Assembly: GCA_035582835.1 (NCBI GenBank)
Contig: JAYKAV010000678.1
Span: 505,001-569,000 of the forward strand
Reading direction: 5' to 3'
Source of the DNA: Phoebastria nigripes
Taxonomy: Eukaryota; Chordata; Aves; Procellariiformes; Diomedeidae
Length of the DNA stretch: 64,000 nucleotides
Shown: piece after piece, positions 46,048 to 58,125 of the stretch
How the letters are laid out: every line of letters begins with the position of its first letter
How positions within the stretch are numbered: position 1 is the first letter of the stretch
Notes under the pieces: model-generated
Database searches by the model: none
What the model saw: the letters and a program-made list of their open reading frames with translations, nothing else
What the model was told of the DNA's origin: nothing
Program-made: the position numbers and the translations under genes

Positions 46048-49000
46048 CTCTAACACCCCATTACTGCTAGCACAGCTGAAAGCTATACCCAAATATTAGC
46101 AAAGGATTAACAAACTTTACAGTCAAACTTGCATTTAGAACAGTCCTGGAACATGTCTAGTATTTAAGAAAGACTTGCAAAAAATCCTCATTTCTTATTC
46201 ACCAAAGACAGAGCATTCAGCACCTTGCAAGATTGAGGCCTTTCAGTGGGTAACCTTCTACTACTTCATAGGTATCACTTTATAGCATCCCCAATGATTC
46301 AACCCATACTGAAGACTACCTTGTCCAAGCAACTGATGTATTTCCTGGTCCCTTGAGTGGTGCCTTAAGATCTTTGTGTAAAGGGATCATTTTATCCAAC
46401 ACTGAAATACAGCCTCCCCTGTGGTATAACTTGGCAACTATTTAATGGCACAGAGCAATGCTGTATGAGAGATTTAAAATGGAAAGTGAAGGCCATGAGA
46501 AAACAACCCTCCCTTAACAGCAAGTGGCTTAGATACTTTCCTGCTTCTACGGGAAAGCATTCATTTTAAATAGAGTATAACTCAACATCATGGTGGGTCA
46601 GACACCACGGCTTTGCTGATTTAATTAATATGAAAACACGCTGAGGATTGCCTGTATATATTCAGCCTCTAGAATTTGTATTTCTTATTTTCAGGGCACA
46701 AAACATTTCTGGAGCTTATCACACAGAAGGTGCACCATCCTAAAGAGCAGAGTAAACATGGCTCTGGATGAAAACTGTGTTACTTAGTAAAAGGCTAGGG
46801 ATTGTTTTTTGAGAGGACACCAACAGATAGAGCATCTTTTTTTCATAAAAGTGGTCTGCCCTATTTTCTTTTCATCACAGTGCTAATTTTCTAATGTCTT
46901 CACCAGCAAAAATCATATTGGCACAAATGCCTGTTAGGTTTGCCATTGGATGAGTTCATTACCATATATTTGTCCAAGCAGAATTCCAGTGATATTTTCA
47001 AAGAGACAAAGCAATGTAAGTAAGTTTTACCTTGCTGACACAGTGTTTGGTGTTAACTGCAGGTTCTGTGGAATGGCAAACTTACTTAAAGGTAAAAAAT
47101 ACAACCATTTTGGATTGTGTGACAATTCTTTTTTAGGGCTCACATGACAGCCAGACTTACTCACAAGCCAGTTTTCTTTCAGCAAACTCATTTAATGTTG
47201 GCTGGGGGAAAATGGCACGTCAGTGCCAGACCTTCTCCTCCACTTTCCTTCTTTTCATAGTTCCTTCTTCATGTGTCTTGGTCTTTGAGCAGTACTGATG
47301 GCCAGAGAAAGGGATCTGGACCCTGGTATCAACCATTTAACTTTCAGAGAATTCAGAAAAATCAGGAAATGTATCTTAAATTGGTGAAGAGAGTTGTGCA
47401 TTTTCAAAGGGCAATTCAGACCTGACAGAAGGTCAGCTATCCTTCCACTGTCTACAACAGAGCCAACCTGTGGTGAGGAAGCCCCTAAATTAGATGCTTC
47501 TATAGAAATGTCTGGAATTGGGTAGGATGAACAAGGACTGAGATGTAGATTACCGTTTCAGAACATGGTTTGGCTTCCAGAAACTCAGAAGTTAACTTTT
47601 CAGCATTGCTGTGAAAAACAGAGGTAATACTACCAATCACTGTAAAGCAATCAGCTTCCCAACACGACCAACAGCTCATTAAAGTATATCTTTAGTATCT
47701 TATTGCTATTGTATTATGTTATATGCAAAAAGCAGTCAAAGCAGACAGGGAAACATATTCAGCCATAGTTTCATCCACGACACATAAATGATGGCAGTAT
47801 TGTCTGCAGTGATGAATGGACGCAATAAGGGAGATGTCAAAGAAAAAAAAGTCTGCCCCCAACATGCCGTTCCACCAGTTGTCTGGAAGAAAACATAGAA
47901 CAAGACCAAGAGAGTCTGTAAAAATTTTGGATGCAGATTTGAGGGGGAGAGTAATGGAACTGGAGTTTTTCTGGAACATGCAAAAGAAAGAAAGAAAAAG
48001 GGTGAGTGGGGCCTGGCAGCAACACAGGGTTTGCGGGGAGGTGACGAAAACAAGAGCAAAGAGACAAGCTAAAACCNACAGTGACAGAAAATGTATCTGT
48101 AGAGAGAAGCTAAAGGCAAAATATGGCCAAGCAAAGTAACCCCATAAAATCCTCTACCATGAGCATTCTGAGGCTGAAATTTTATTTTCTCTTTATTTTA
48201 CAAGGTGTAAACTGGTCTTTCAGTTAGAAAACATTTCTATTAAATAGTGTCTCTCTAAAAAGACTAGTTTCCTTATTAAAACTGCAGTGGGTTTCACAGT
48301 CTCCCCAAGCAGTTCTCGGTTTTTTGTGCTCTTGCTCTCAAACGAGGCCTAAATTCTGTGACCTATTAATCACAAAGCAGATCCTGGTATATGCATACAA
48401 TCCCGTGCAAGGTAATAAGAGATTGTGCTGCTCACTATGTCTAAAAATTAAAATGCAGCTGTTGAGAAATTGATATAAACCAACTACGGTAGCCTGGAGT
48501 TAAATATTTATATTAGTAAAAACTGACCTAGCTCTTGAGTTCCTAGAAGATCAGAGTTAACTTTCAGCTTGTGACTCAATTGTAAAACAATGCCATTTTC
48601 TCTTCTCAAGCCAGCAGACAGCCCAAAACAACACCCCTGGGAAGACATGATTCTTTAAATGAGAGATTTTCTTCACTGAGTCTTAAGTCTGAAGTTTTCA
48701 GATGATTCTGTGTAAGTCTTTATTATTAACTAGTTCACCAATGAAAAAAGTAGGTGAAAAAGAATAGAGACAACCTGTATCAAATATCACTGCATACTGA
48801 ACTAAGCATATATATGATCTGTTGCAAATTACATCTTGTTTTGGTATCTCACTTTGGTTTAATTTTTGGCTGGTTTGTGGGAAAGCGTTACTGCTGTCAG
48901 GGGTTTTCCTGTGCTACTCCCCCTCTTACAGGGAAAAAAAAAAAAAAAGGAAAAGACCTTAACAAGGCCAAGGAAAGTATGAGACAACATAAAGCACAAA

Positions 49001-52000
49001 AAAACACTCAAAACCGAAGTGGCCAAGCAGATATGGATTTTTGCCCCCCATTCAAATAATAAAGATAGTTGATGACATTGCTGCATTTTTTTGTAATCAA
49101 AAGCAGACATATACTTGTGAATTTAAAGTATTATTTTAATCAGAAAAGCTGAACTTTGTGTAACATAGCTGATGTTGGACAAGAGTCAGTATCAGGAGTA
49201 AATGCTGAAAGGGACATTGCAAAGTTTGACCTCTCTTATTTACACTTTCATGGATGATCTAGAAAAAAATATCTGAACCATCCTATTAATAGAAAAGAGA
49301 AGTCATTAAACTTTGCTGACAACAGAACAAAAATTCAAAGCCATGTCAATTTTGAACCTCATTTAACAGTAATGAATGATTAAATGTGCTTTATGTTTGG
49401 GGAGGTCTGTGCCAAACCTTAAAGCTGTTAGAAATAGACTGCAAATATCACAAGGAAACTCAGTTTGGAAACATATTTAGCCAACATAATTTGAGAAAAA
49501 TAACTCCACATCAACAGGGGGTGAGTTTGGCAGAAGGCTCCTTTCGCCTGTATGGCTCACCTGTGTTAGTTAAGGGCTAGTTTGGAAACCACAGCTTCTG
49601 GGTCCAGAACAGAGCTGCAAATGCTGCTGTTTGTGTTCAGTGTTCATCGGTTCATTTCAGGCTGATGCATCCCCTGCATTTTCTTTTATTTCTTAAGTCC
49701 TNGAGAAAGGTAAATCAGAAGTTATTTTCAAACCAGAGTTTGTTTTTTTTCAGGNTGAGGTCTACTTCTGGATAAATACTTTGCTGTTTTTAAAGGAAAT
49801 TCATAGAGGTTTGGGATGTTTGTGTTTGATTATATTAGGGGTGAAACATGCAACAGAAAACAGGGGAAGGATAAAGTTTCAGGTTTTGCAAACCACAAAC
49901 AACACCAGCTTCTTCTATTTATTTCTTGTTCACAAAAAATATGCATCCAAAGGTTTCTCCAGGCACACTTTTTGGGAAACACTTATGATGGGTTTGCCAT
50001 TGAATGACCTCACCCCCAGAAATCTGTTTGTGATGACTAATAATAACAATTAAGATGTCATCAAGCACTAAAATCCTCCAGAGAACTGGAGCCTGTTCTC
50101 TGCTCACAGTGTATGTAAACACTGGAAATATATGTAGCATTGCAATATCCTATAGTCCTGCCTGCAAAAATACAACAGGATAACTCTTTTCTCTATACAG
50201 AACTACATGAAATTGTGAGAAGACAACTGTACTTAAAATTCTGTTATCCTTCTTATCGTGCTGCATTGGAAATATGGGGCTAATGTCTAATCCTTCAGGT
50301 TATAGCTAGTGTCCCTTGCCCATTTCAACAGCAGGACATGCTCTCTTCAAAAGCATCCGTGGAGGCTGCAAGTCAAAGCCACTGATGAAAGCCAAGTCTC
50401 CTGTCTGTCCTGTGTGTTAAGCACTAGTCTTGCTCTCTTTTATCTGGCTTTCTGTGGAGTTTACAATTGCTGCAAGGGAACACCTTGTGAATTTTCATTT
50501 TTCCTCAGCTTTAATTTCACAGCATATGTGTTCTCTGCATACAGACCTGGCTACAGGGGCTCTAGAAACAAATTCCCTGAACACTCACAACATCTAACTT
50601 TGGAAGCAACATTTTGCCTAGAACCACATTATTATCACAACTTGCTCAACCTATCTGTTGTCTAAGGGATGTTTGTGAGGGGGCAACAGGACCAGGGAAA
50701 ACTCCTGCGCTCTCTTTTCCATGTAGTTAGTAGCAGCAGGTTCACAAATTTTTGAAAGGTTGTCCAAGCTAGTCTTATNGATTGTAAGTTCATGGGGACC
50801 AGTGAGCTGGATACCAGTGAGGTGCTAAGATAAGAAAGATTATTCATGCATTTATCCCTGCCAAAGATGGGAACAACTGTTCTGGGTGGGAATGCAATCC
50901 TGTTTTAGGAGTGCATGTTCCTGGCATCATCACCCATGAGTGTCTCAGCAAGGCTGACAGACTACAGAAAGAAGAAAAATAACATTGAAGCCTCCAACTT
51001 TGAAGATGTCTCCAGGAAGAGCAGTAAAGTGTTTGGGATAAGAGACTTAGCTGCACTGAGCTCCTGGCAGGGGAAATCAGGCAGGAGGAATGCAATTGTC
51101 TGCTCATCAGATGACTGTGACCATCCCAGCCTGTGGTGCCCAATGCCCCAAGCACCTGGAGGTCTGAGCTCACCCAGCCGACAGCCATGGAGATGAGCAG
51201 GCAGGGCTGGTGGGCATTGGGAGCCCTCGGGAGTTTCTGCACTGGTTGGAAGGTGGGCTCTTTCCCTCCTCGTTTTGCTACCCACAAGGTGAGGTGTTTT
51301 GTTTATGTCCTTACAGAGGTGGTCATAGCAGGGTCTTTTTTAAAAAAAAAGAAAATTCACAAAGGGACAACCCAGAGACCAGATTTGTAGCCTGGGATTG
51401 CCCCTTCTTTTTGTTTGCTCAGTTTCTGTGAGCACAGTCTGGTGTTACAGGGGTATACTCTCATTCTCAGGTGCCTGCAGGTGTCAAGACTTGGCATAAG
51501 TTTACATTCCCTATAGTATGCCCCAGGCCATAGCCTATCTGCATTTAATCTGCATGAACTCTGAGGCACTCCAGCTGGATCCATCAAAGGTGGCGAGGGT
51601 GCTTCGTGCCTTGTGAGAGAATCACACCTAATCTCAGCTGACCCCATTAAGAAGGGCTGACCTGTAGGTACATGTTCTCTCTTGATTTGGACTGCTGTTG
51701 TTTATTTTCTGAAGTCTCCCAAATGAGCAGGCAATCCTGGGGTGCCATTAAGTGTGAGTCACCTTTTGGGGCTTAGTCTTGCCAGGAGACTCTTTCTGTG
51801 ACACCAGTGCTGTCTGTATGCACTTGAACGCAGAAAGGATATGTGTGCTGGACGCTAATAAAGTGGGTTTGCACCTTAGTTTTACATGTGTCTATTCTCT
51901 CTGCCCAATGCTCCCTGGAGAGGCCATGAGGTCCAGTGCTCCCTCTTGCCTTCTTATTTTCCTTGACCCACAGGTGCAAAAAGCATTTTGCTGTGCTGTG

Positions 52001-52303
52001 TTACACAGCGGAGTGGGAACTGCTGCAGATTCGGGGCTGTATGGAGAAGAGCATCCCAGGAGGAAGGATGCCTCTGAGCCAGATTCTGGAGAGAGGAAAA
52101 CGGTGGGATGTGGTCTTGGGTGAAAATACAGGTTTAAGAAGTGAATGGGTTACAACTTCCAGGCTGGTCCTGGGGAGGGTTTTCAGTGGGGAGGGAGGCA
52201 GGTTTAGCTTAAGATGGTCTCTGAACACTTTATGCTGATCAAGAGCTTCTGGATGGAGACAATGGCCCTTTCAAAAGTGGATGTGATATCCTTTCTAGGA
52301 CTG

Positions 52304-52320
52304 GTGTCAGCTGCTGACAC
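52304..52320. repeat. Short palindrome GTGTCAGC-T-GCTGACAC
   Basis: Exact 8-bp arms with one central base. Each arm contains GCTGAC or its complement, the core of MAF-type half-sites. Eight-base arms arise about once per loop length by chance in 64 kb. Confidence 0.6.
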
Positions 52321-54000
52321 AAAGCTGAGAAGGTAGCATACTGTTCTGCATGTTACCAGTCACCCCACAACTGGGGAAAGAAAGGGTCTGTCAGTGATGC
52401 CAGTGAGGTGTGGAGAGCAAGGGAACGTGGCAGTGGGGACAGCCAGGACTTCAAGGAGCACAGCGTCTCTGCTGCTTGCCTAGCAGAGTGCCACACAGTA
52501 CCCCATGCAGGCTCACAAGTGTCTCCCTTCCTGGGACCCAGAACACAGAGTGCAGCAACACTTCTCCCTAGGGTGAGAGGATCACCTCCCTCCTTGTCTG
52601 GGATCTCTTGCTCCTTCTTTTACTGCTCCCTAGCCACACAAATCATAGTTTCTTATATGTGGTGGTACAGCAAAAGCAATGTCAGTCCCCTGGGGTGGCA
52701 AGGCACTCTAGGGAGGACAAAGAGGAGGACCTTTCAGGGATATTGGAGGGGTTTCCTCTTAGTGTGCAGTGCAGGCAAAGCCAAAGTGCTTGGGAACGGC
52801 AGTTGGACCCCTGCATAACTGCAGATCTGACCTGTGGGCAGCATTGCTATTGACAGGCACAGTCAGGTAGCCACCTGATTGTAACACCTGATTTCATATC
52901 TGAAAGACAAGTCAGACATCCCAATCCTGCAACCTGTTGTATTCATCTATCAATCACTGATCTAAAACTAATAGAAAATTCTTCAAAGCCAAAGTACATC
53001 TGCTCACCTCTTTGGCTAGCCTCCCCAAGACGAGAGGAAGGCTGAACTGCAAGACCAAGTCAGGTGTATGCCAGCATTTTTTATAAGGTTCCTCCATCAC
53101 CCCTGAAACTCCACTGACACTCCTCATATTCACCTCTAAATTATGATGAACCCCTTCAGTTCAAGCCTCACAAACTGAGAGTGGGTGATGAATTTACAGA
53201 CTATATTTTTTAGTTTCTTCACATAAGGAAAGAGATTTCCAATATTCTCAAGGAATGCCATTGTGAGTGCACAGCACAGTAGGTTTCAAGGGAAACACAG
53301 AAATACTGTCCCTCTGCTAATTTGTCACAAAGCAACTACTATTTCATGCAACCCAATCAATTACTATGGAAAAATATTTGCTCCACACAAACACTTGAAT
53401 GATTTCCAGAGATAAGGCATCTCTGATGAAGAAGATGAGAGAGTAGGGAGGAATAAACCAATTAGCATTAGAGAAAAGAAAGGGCTTTTTTTCAGTGTGA
53501 GACCAGAATTCAGTAAAGCAACCCTAGGAGCCCATGGAGCGGCTCAATGCAGGTGCATGAAGTGGGAACACTAATTACGGCGGAGTGACATCTGCCATCT
53601 CATCCTGCACAAACCTCACTGAGTACTTGTCCTTCAGAGCAAGGTTCAATAACCATGTAATGGACTAACCTAGAATAACCTGACCTCCAGTGAAGCTTGC
53701 TCCTAGCCCCCCACTCAATTAGTGAGTGATTTTTGCTCTAGAGCTTTAGGGTTTATAAGACACATTTGTTTTTCTTGCCTAATAACGATGGATCTTGTAA
53801 TTATCCCTGTGCTGTCTGATGCTTTAATAGAGCTCGTTATGCTCTTCATCTCAGTGATACACTGCATTGGCCCAGATACCAGGTAGCCTTCCATGTAAGG
53901 ATGCATGCTCTTGTGTTTTACGGAGTGGAAATAAGAATTCCACTTCCCCACACCCACCTAAAAATGTTATATTAAAGGAACAAAGCCTGCAATAGGCCAT

Positions 54001-54290
54001 TTTGTCCAGCCCTATGCACGGCCCTGAAACCTCCCCTAATCCCCACTCTTCCCCCAGCTGCTTCCCAGGGCCCAGGTGCTCCCTACTGCCTGGTGCAGGC
54101 CCAGAGATCCCCGTCCTTTCTACGGGGCACCAAGGTAGCTCACAGCCTGGCTGTGCCCCATGGTGCCCTGGGCACTGTGCGCATGCCCCCAGCCAGCCCC
54201 AGGGCTGTGGATCGCTGCGGTGGCACCAGCTGGCTCCCCTTGCCAGAAGGTCTCGCTGGGACTCCCAGGACCACAGCATAGCCCGTGAAT
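54001..54290. other. GC-rich islet; possible exon or regulatory patch
   Basis: About 290 bases with visibly high GC and eight or so CpGs by hand count, between AT-rich flanks. A pyrimidine-rich run ending in CCCCCAG (about 54050-54057) could serve as a splice acceptor and CCCAG followed by GTGCTC (about 54071-54079) as a donor, but that exon would be very short. Overlapping open frames of 117 codons (plus) and 152 codons (minus) cross the islet. Neither translation resembles a known protein, and the two-strand pattern fits low stop density in GC-rich DNA. Only the composition is firmly supported. Confidence 0.35.
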
Positions 54291-56884
54291 TTGGGGAGGA
54301 TTTTTTCAAGTCTCCCTATCTGGGAAAAAGAAACAAAACCAACCAGAACAAATAGCAGCAATCATTAAAAAGTACGTTACCAATATGGTACTGCCATCAG
54401 AACTTCCACCAAATAAAAAGTTTATTTCATCACTGTCTTGTTTTTCAGCTTCATTAAAAAATCCTTTTTTTTTTTTTCTTTTAAGGAAAAGGGTAAATAG
54501 AAACAGACAATTTACTTTCTCCATTCCTCACTTTAAAGATTTCGCTTGTGTTCTTGCATTGTGGGCTACTTTGTAGCCTCTGCCACGGCCTTCTGCTGCT
54601 CTTCACAATGCGATTTTTTTTTAGTGCAAGTCGGTAGGTGTTATCCACACGCTCTGCAGGTAACGTGCTGATCACACGGAACTGCTTTAATTCCTTGCTT
54701 CCAGCTGTTTGGTTGTGTTAAACAGCAAAAGGTACATTTCCGAATACTCATTGCCCATGTAAGCAAATGCTGTAGCTGTGGCAAGGATCTCGTCAGCTCA
54801 AGAACAGAAAAGAAACTAATCAATGAAACATGCTATTTAAACCTGATCTGCCATATTTAAAAAAAAAAAAAAAAAATCTTTCAACCTATTATATGAAATG
54901 AAAGTGCGAGTAAAAAAGGAAACCTAAGAGAATGTTTCTTTTTGTTTTCATTAAACATTTACTAATCTGGGTAGGACTTTTTAAGGGTTTTCAGCATTTA
55001 TTTGCTAGGAAATTATTTGGAATATTTTTGAAAGTATTTTAAAGCCATCATAGCTATTTAGGAAGACTTACGAAATATTTTGAGATCATGTATGCCTTGA
55101 TTGCTGTCTCACCATAAAAAAATCTTAAGCCCATCAAATTCATGATAGTGGTCACACACGCTGCTGAGTGGGTACAATCTCCTGCTGAAACTTGGGCTGC
55201 AGGATCAGGACCTTAACATGACATGGAGGATGGGGAGATATTGAGAGCTGACTTTTTGAAGCAGACACATGTTATTGATCTCGGGGGGGAAAAGTCTATT
55301 TCTACTTTTTTGGCAAGATCTCAAAGAGTTAATATAGTATTTCCAAAACAATGCAATCAGCTTAGGAGCAATGATTTTTCATTGGAGCTGGCACTCACTA
55401 AATTTTGTAGATCCATAATCTCGGTGATCCTTTTTTCTCATCAAGTCACGAAAACCTTAAAAATGTCTTGCAGGCTACCAATGTGTTCTTATCTTACCAA
55501 GAACAAGTACAACCTCATAAAAGCTGTTTGCATCTCCAATTCTGAATCCAGTCAAGCTATCATCAGATTAAAGGGCATCATTTTTGCTCCTTTTTCTATT
55601 CATAGATTTATTGTTAACTTTGGCACCTTTTTTTGTTTTGCATTATTCCACACTACACTGCTCTAAAACTAGTTTTAATTTTAGTACCTACTATATATTT
55701 TGCTGCCATATCCTGGGAACAATCAATGACCTTTCTTAATAATGTATCACTTTACTGAATGTTACACGTAATTAAAAAAATGAACACATGCTATATTTAT
55801 ATTTGGTAGTAAAAATTCCTTCTCAAATGATACTGCTATCAACACAATCATATAGACAGCCATTGCTATTAATGGTAAAGCACGAACAAAACCACAAATG
55901 TCAAGATTTAAAGGAACTGACCTCTCAGTAGTGTAATCATAACAACATGCACTTTCTTTTCTAGTTGATAGACTCCTACTTGCAATATTTTCCACTGCTT
56001 TGGATACAACCTATTCTGGTGCCATATCTTCACTGATTTCAACTGAATGTTGTCAGTCTGAAGACAGCAAAGAAGATAAGAATAAAGAGCCACTACTAAA
56101 TAAGTTTATGTATTGTTACAGAATTGGGAAAGTGGTAGAGGTAGAATCATGATCATAAAGATATTATATATAAAAAGCAGCTTCCTCCATGTAAGCAGTA
56201 GGGCAATTTATTGCCAAGACTGAAACTGCCCCTGGATCCTTTTACTTTTTTGACACAGCCAATTTTAGCATTTGTAAAGATATTCTGGCTCATATTAGCC
56301 CATGCAGCTAATCATCAGTCATTCCTAAAGGTTATTGACTGCCCCATTTTCCCTAAAGCTATATGCAGAAGCACATTACAGAAGTCCGTCAGTCATTTTC
56401 CTCCATTCCTAGCAGGTCCTCAAATCAGTTTGCAACTACCTCCACAGTGCATTCCCTATTGCTCAGCTTCCTATTAATTAATGAGATGCCCATGAGCCCA
56501 AGCCCCCTGGTTCACATCACTGCACACACAGTCAGCTAGCTCACCTGTGACTTTGCCGGGGTACGAGTTTGTGGCTGGCACCTTCCACAGTGAACTCTGG
56601 GCTAGGGAACGTGCTCTTTCTCTGCTGCAACATAGCCTCGCTGTTTTGTCTCCCTCGCTACAGGATAGGGACAGTTTATTTTGAAAGGTTTAGTGGTTAC
56701 TATTTTATACAAATTTTGTACACATGTTAATGTCTTAAAACACTTGACATATTAGACAGACATTGGATATATTGCAATACAGTAAAACGTTTAAGGAAAG
56801 GAAGAAACACAAACACGCTATCCTTGCCTTTGCAGGTTTGGTTTCCTTTTTATGATTATTATAATGTTAAATGAAAAGAACCTG

Positions 56885-57000
56885 TTTTTTTAAAGGGGAT
56901 TTTTTTCCTCCATTGTTTATTAGCCATGCATAACCGCTTAAATGGTAGGGTCACCTTTCCAGGTCATGCATTTTGCATAGTCCCTCTTTGTGTATAAATA
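56885..57000 (+). promoter_or_regulatory. Candidate enhancer or promoter cluster (SOX/FOX, POU, nuclear-receptor half-sites, TATA)
   Basis: In order: CATTGTTTATTA (56911-56922; SOX ATTGTT overlapping FOX TGTTTAT), ATGCATAA (about 56926-56933), two nuclear-receptor half-sites in direct orientation (GGGTCA 56948-56953 and AGGTCA 56961-56966, 7-base spacer), ATGCATTTTGCATA (56966-56979; POU/octamer type), and a consensus TATAAATA (56993-57000). No open reading frame of note starts downstream, so if it is a promoter it drives a non-coding or spliced transcript. More likely it is a conserved enhancer with a chance TATA. The motifs are seen directly; the function is inferred from their density. Confidence 0.3.
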
Positions 57001-58081
57001 TGGCTTGAGCCTTCAAACTCCAGCACACACTAACTCATGCTACAAGTAGTGTTTGTTTCCTTACTATAGGCATTCAGTTTTCAACAGTGATGCCAAAGTT
57101 TACATTTTAGAAACAGCAAGCTGCCTCCTCTACTTAGTGTAGGAAGGGCCCCATGACAGCCACAAAGTAAAATGAATTAAGAAAATAGTCAGGTCTTTTG
57201 ATAGGTAGCCTCCATTTTTCTGCAGTTCCTTTCCACTGTTTATGCTAGGTTACAAAGCAAGCAGGAAGCTAAGTTTTGTGCAGTAAGAAATGGCCAGTGC
57301 AATGTGTCCCTGCCATATCAGCTTGGATGAGCACACACTCCTGCCTTTGCCAGAAGGGCTCAGAGTTCCCAGACATCTTACAGGGTCACCTGGACACATG
57401 CAGGCTGTTACACCTGGCAGCAGCAACCCCTCTGTTGTGACATGTAGCCTGCATGCAGAGATGCCCTATACCACCAGAACCTCCAATCTGGGCAGAGGCC
57501 CTAGGCGTCTTCTGAAGTTTACCAGCTGTCTAGGTCTGCTGCCTCTTTTTTCTTCTCTGTGGCAAGTACCTCACACTTATCTGTGATCTGGTGAGTTGAG
57601 TTGTTACCCCTCTTTCTAGACATAAATAAACCTAAATTTAACCAAGAGGCTACGTAAGTGAGCTTCTGCCATTGCTTCCTTCTTCCCTGGCAGCAGGACT
57701 TCGTTGCAGGCTCTTGCCTCTGAATCATGCTTTCTCAGGGTGGTACATGCAGTGCAAAGAAAATTTAAGAATGGTGTGTGTAGGGATTAACTTAGAGTAT
57801 TCCTGGAGAAAGGGCAGCATCTAGAACTACTTAACTGTGTAGGGTTTTTTTTGTTCAAGATTTGGTTTTGGTTTTTTTCCACATAAACACCAGCTTGCAA
57901 TAACAGTTGGTGCTTTGCAATTAAATAATTTACCATCTGTATGATATTGTTGATACTCTCTTTGAAGCCACTACTACTGAATGTGTACTGTGCAACACTG
58001 AGCATGGTGACAGAGCTCAACAGCTAATAAATGATAATAAGAGGTTTGCTTCGTCACTTTCAGACCAGAAGAATGAGCTCA

Positions 58082-58125
58082 AGCTGATCTGGGAGTGTAT
58101 TATAGCTGATCTGTGAGTGTATTAT
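58082..58125. repeat. 22-bp tandem duplication
   Basis: The unit AGCTGATCTGGGAGTGTATT plus AT (58082-58103) is followed directly by a second copy (58104-58125) with a single G to T difference. A recent local duplication with no function evident. Confidence 0.95.

Larger units (their letters stand above)
41166..54000. other. Unique non-coding DNA
   Basis: No gene is recognised across 12.8 kb. The longest open frames (149 codons at 41607-42056; 147 on the minus strand at 50844-51287; 125 on the minus strand at 43653-44030; 136 at 52408-52818) lack any domain I recognise, and most have a competing frame on the other strand. It contains a MIR-like relic (43805), a CA tract (46028), a 10-bp-arm hairpin (45881), a palindrome (52304) and short poly-A runs near 42957 and 48937. 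The 51-52.8 kb part is somewhat richer in GC than the rest. Confidence 0.55.

Noticed and set aside
50844..51287. 147-codon minus-strand open frame and a 107-codon one beside it
   Set aside because: No family resemblance, competing frames on the plus strand, no promoter or poly-A context.
55223..55666. 147-codon plus-strand open frame
   Set aside because: No recognisable domain, signal or repeat; composition is that of ordinary AT-rich DNA, and no splice or promoter context supports it.
56167..56175. TATATAAAAA resembling a TATA box
   Set aside because: AT-rich DNA yields many such matches and no other promoter motif or reading frame follows.
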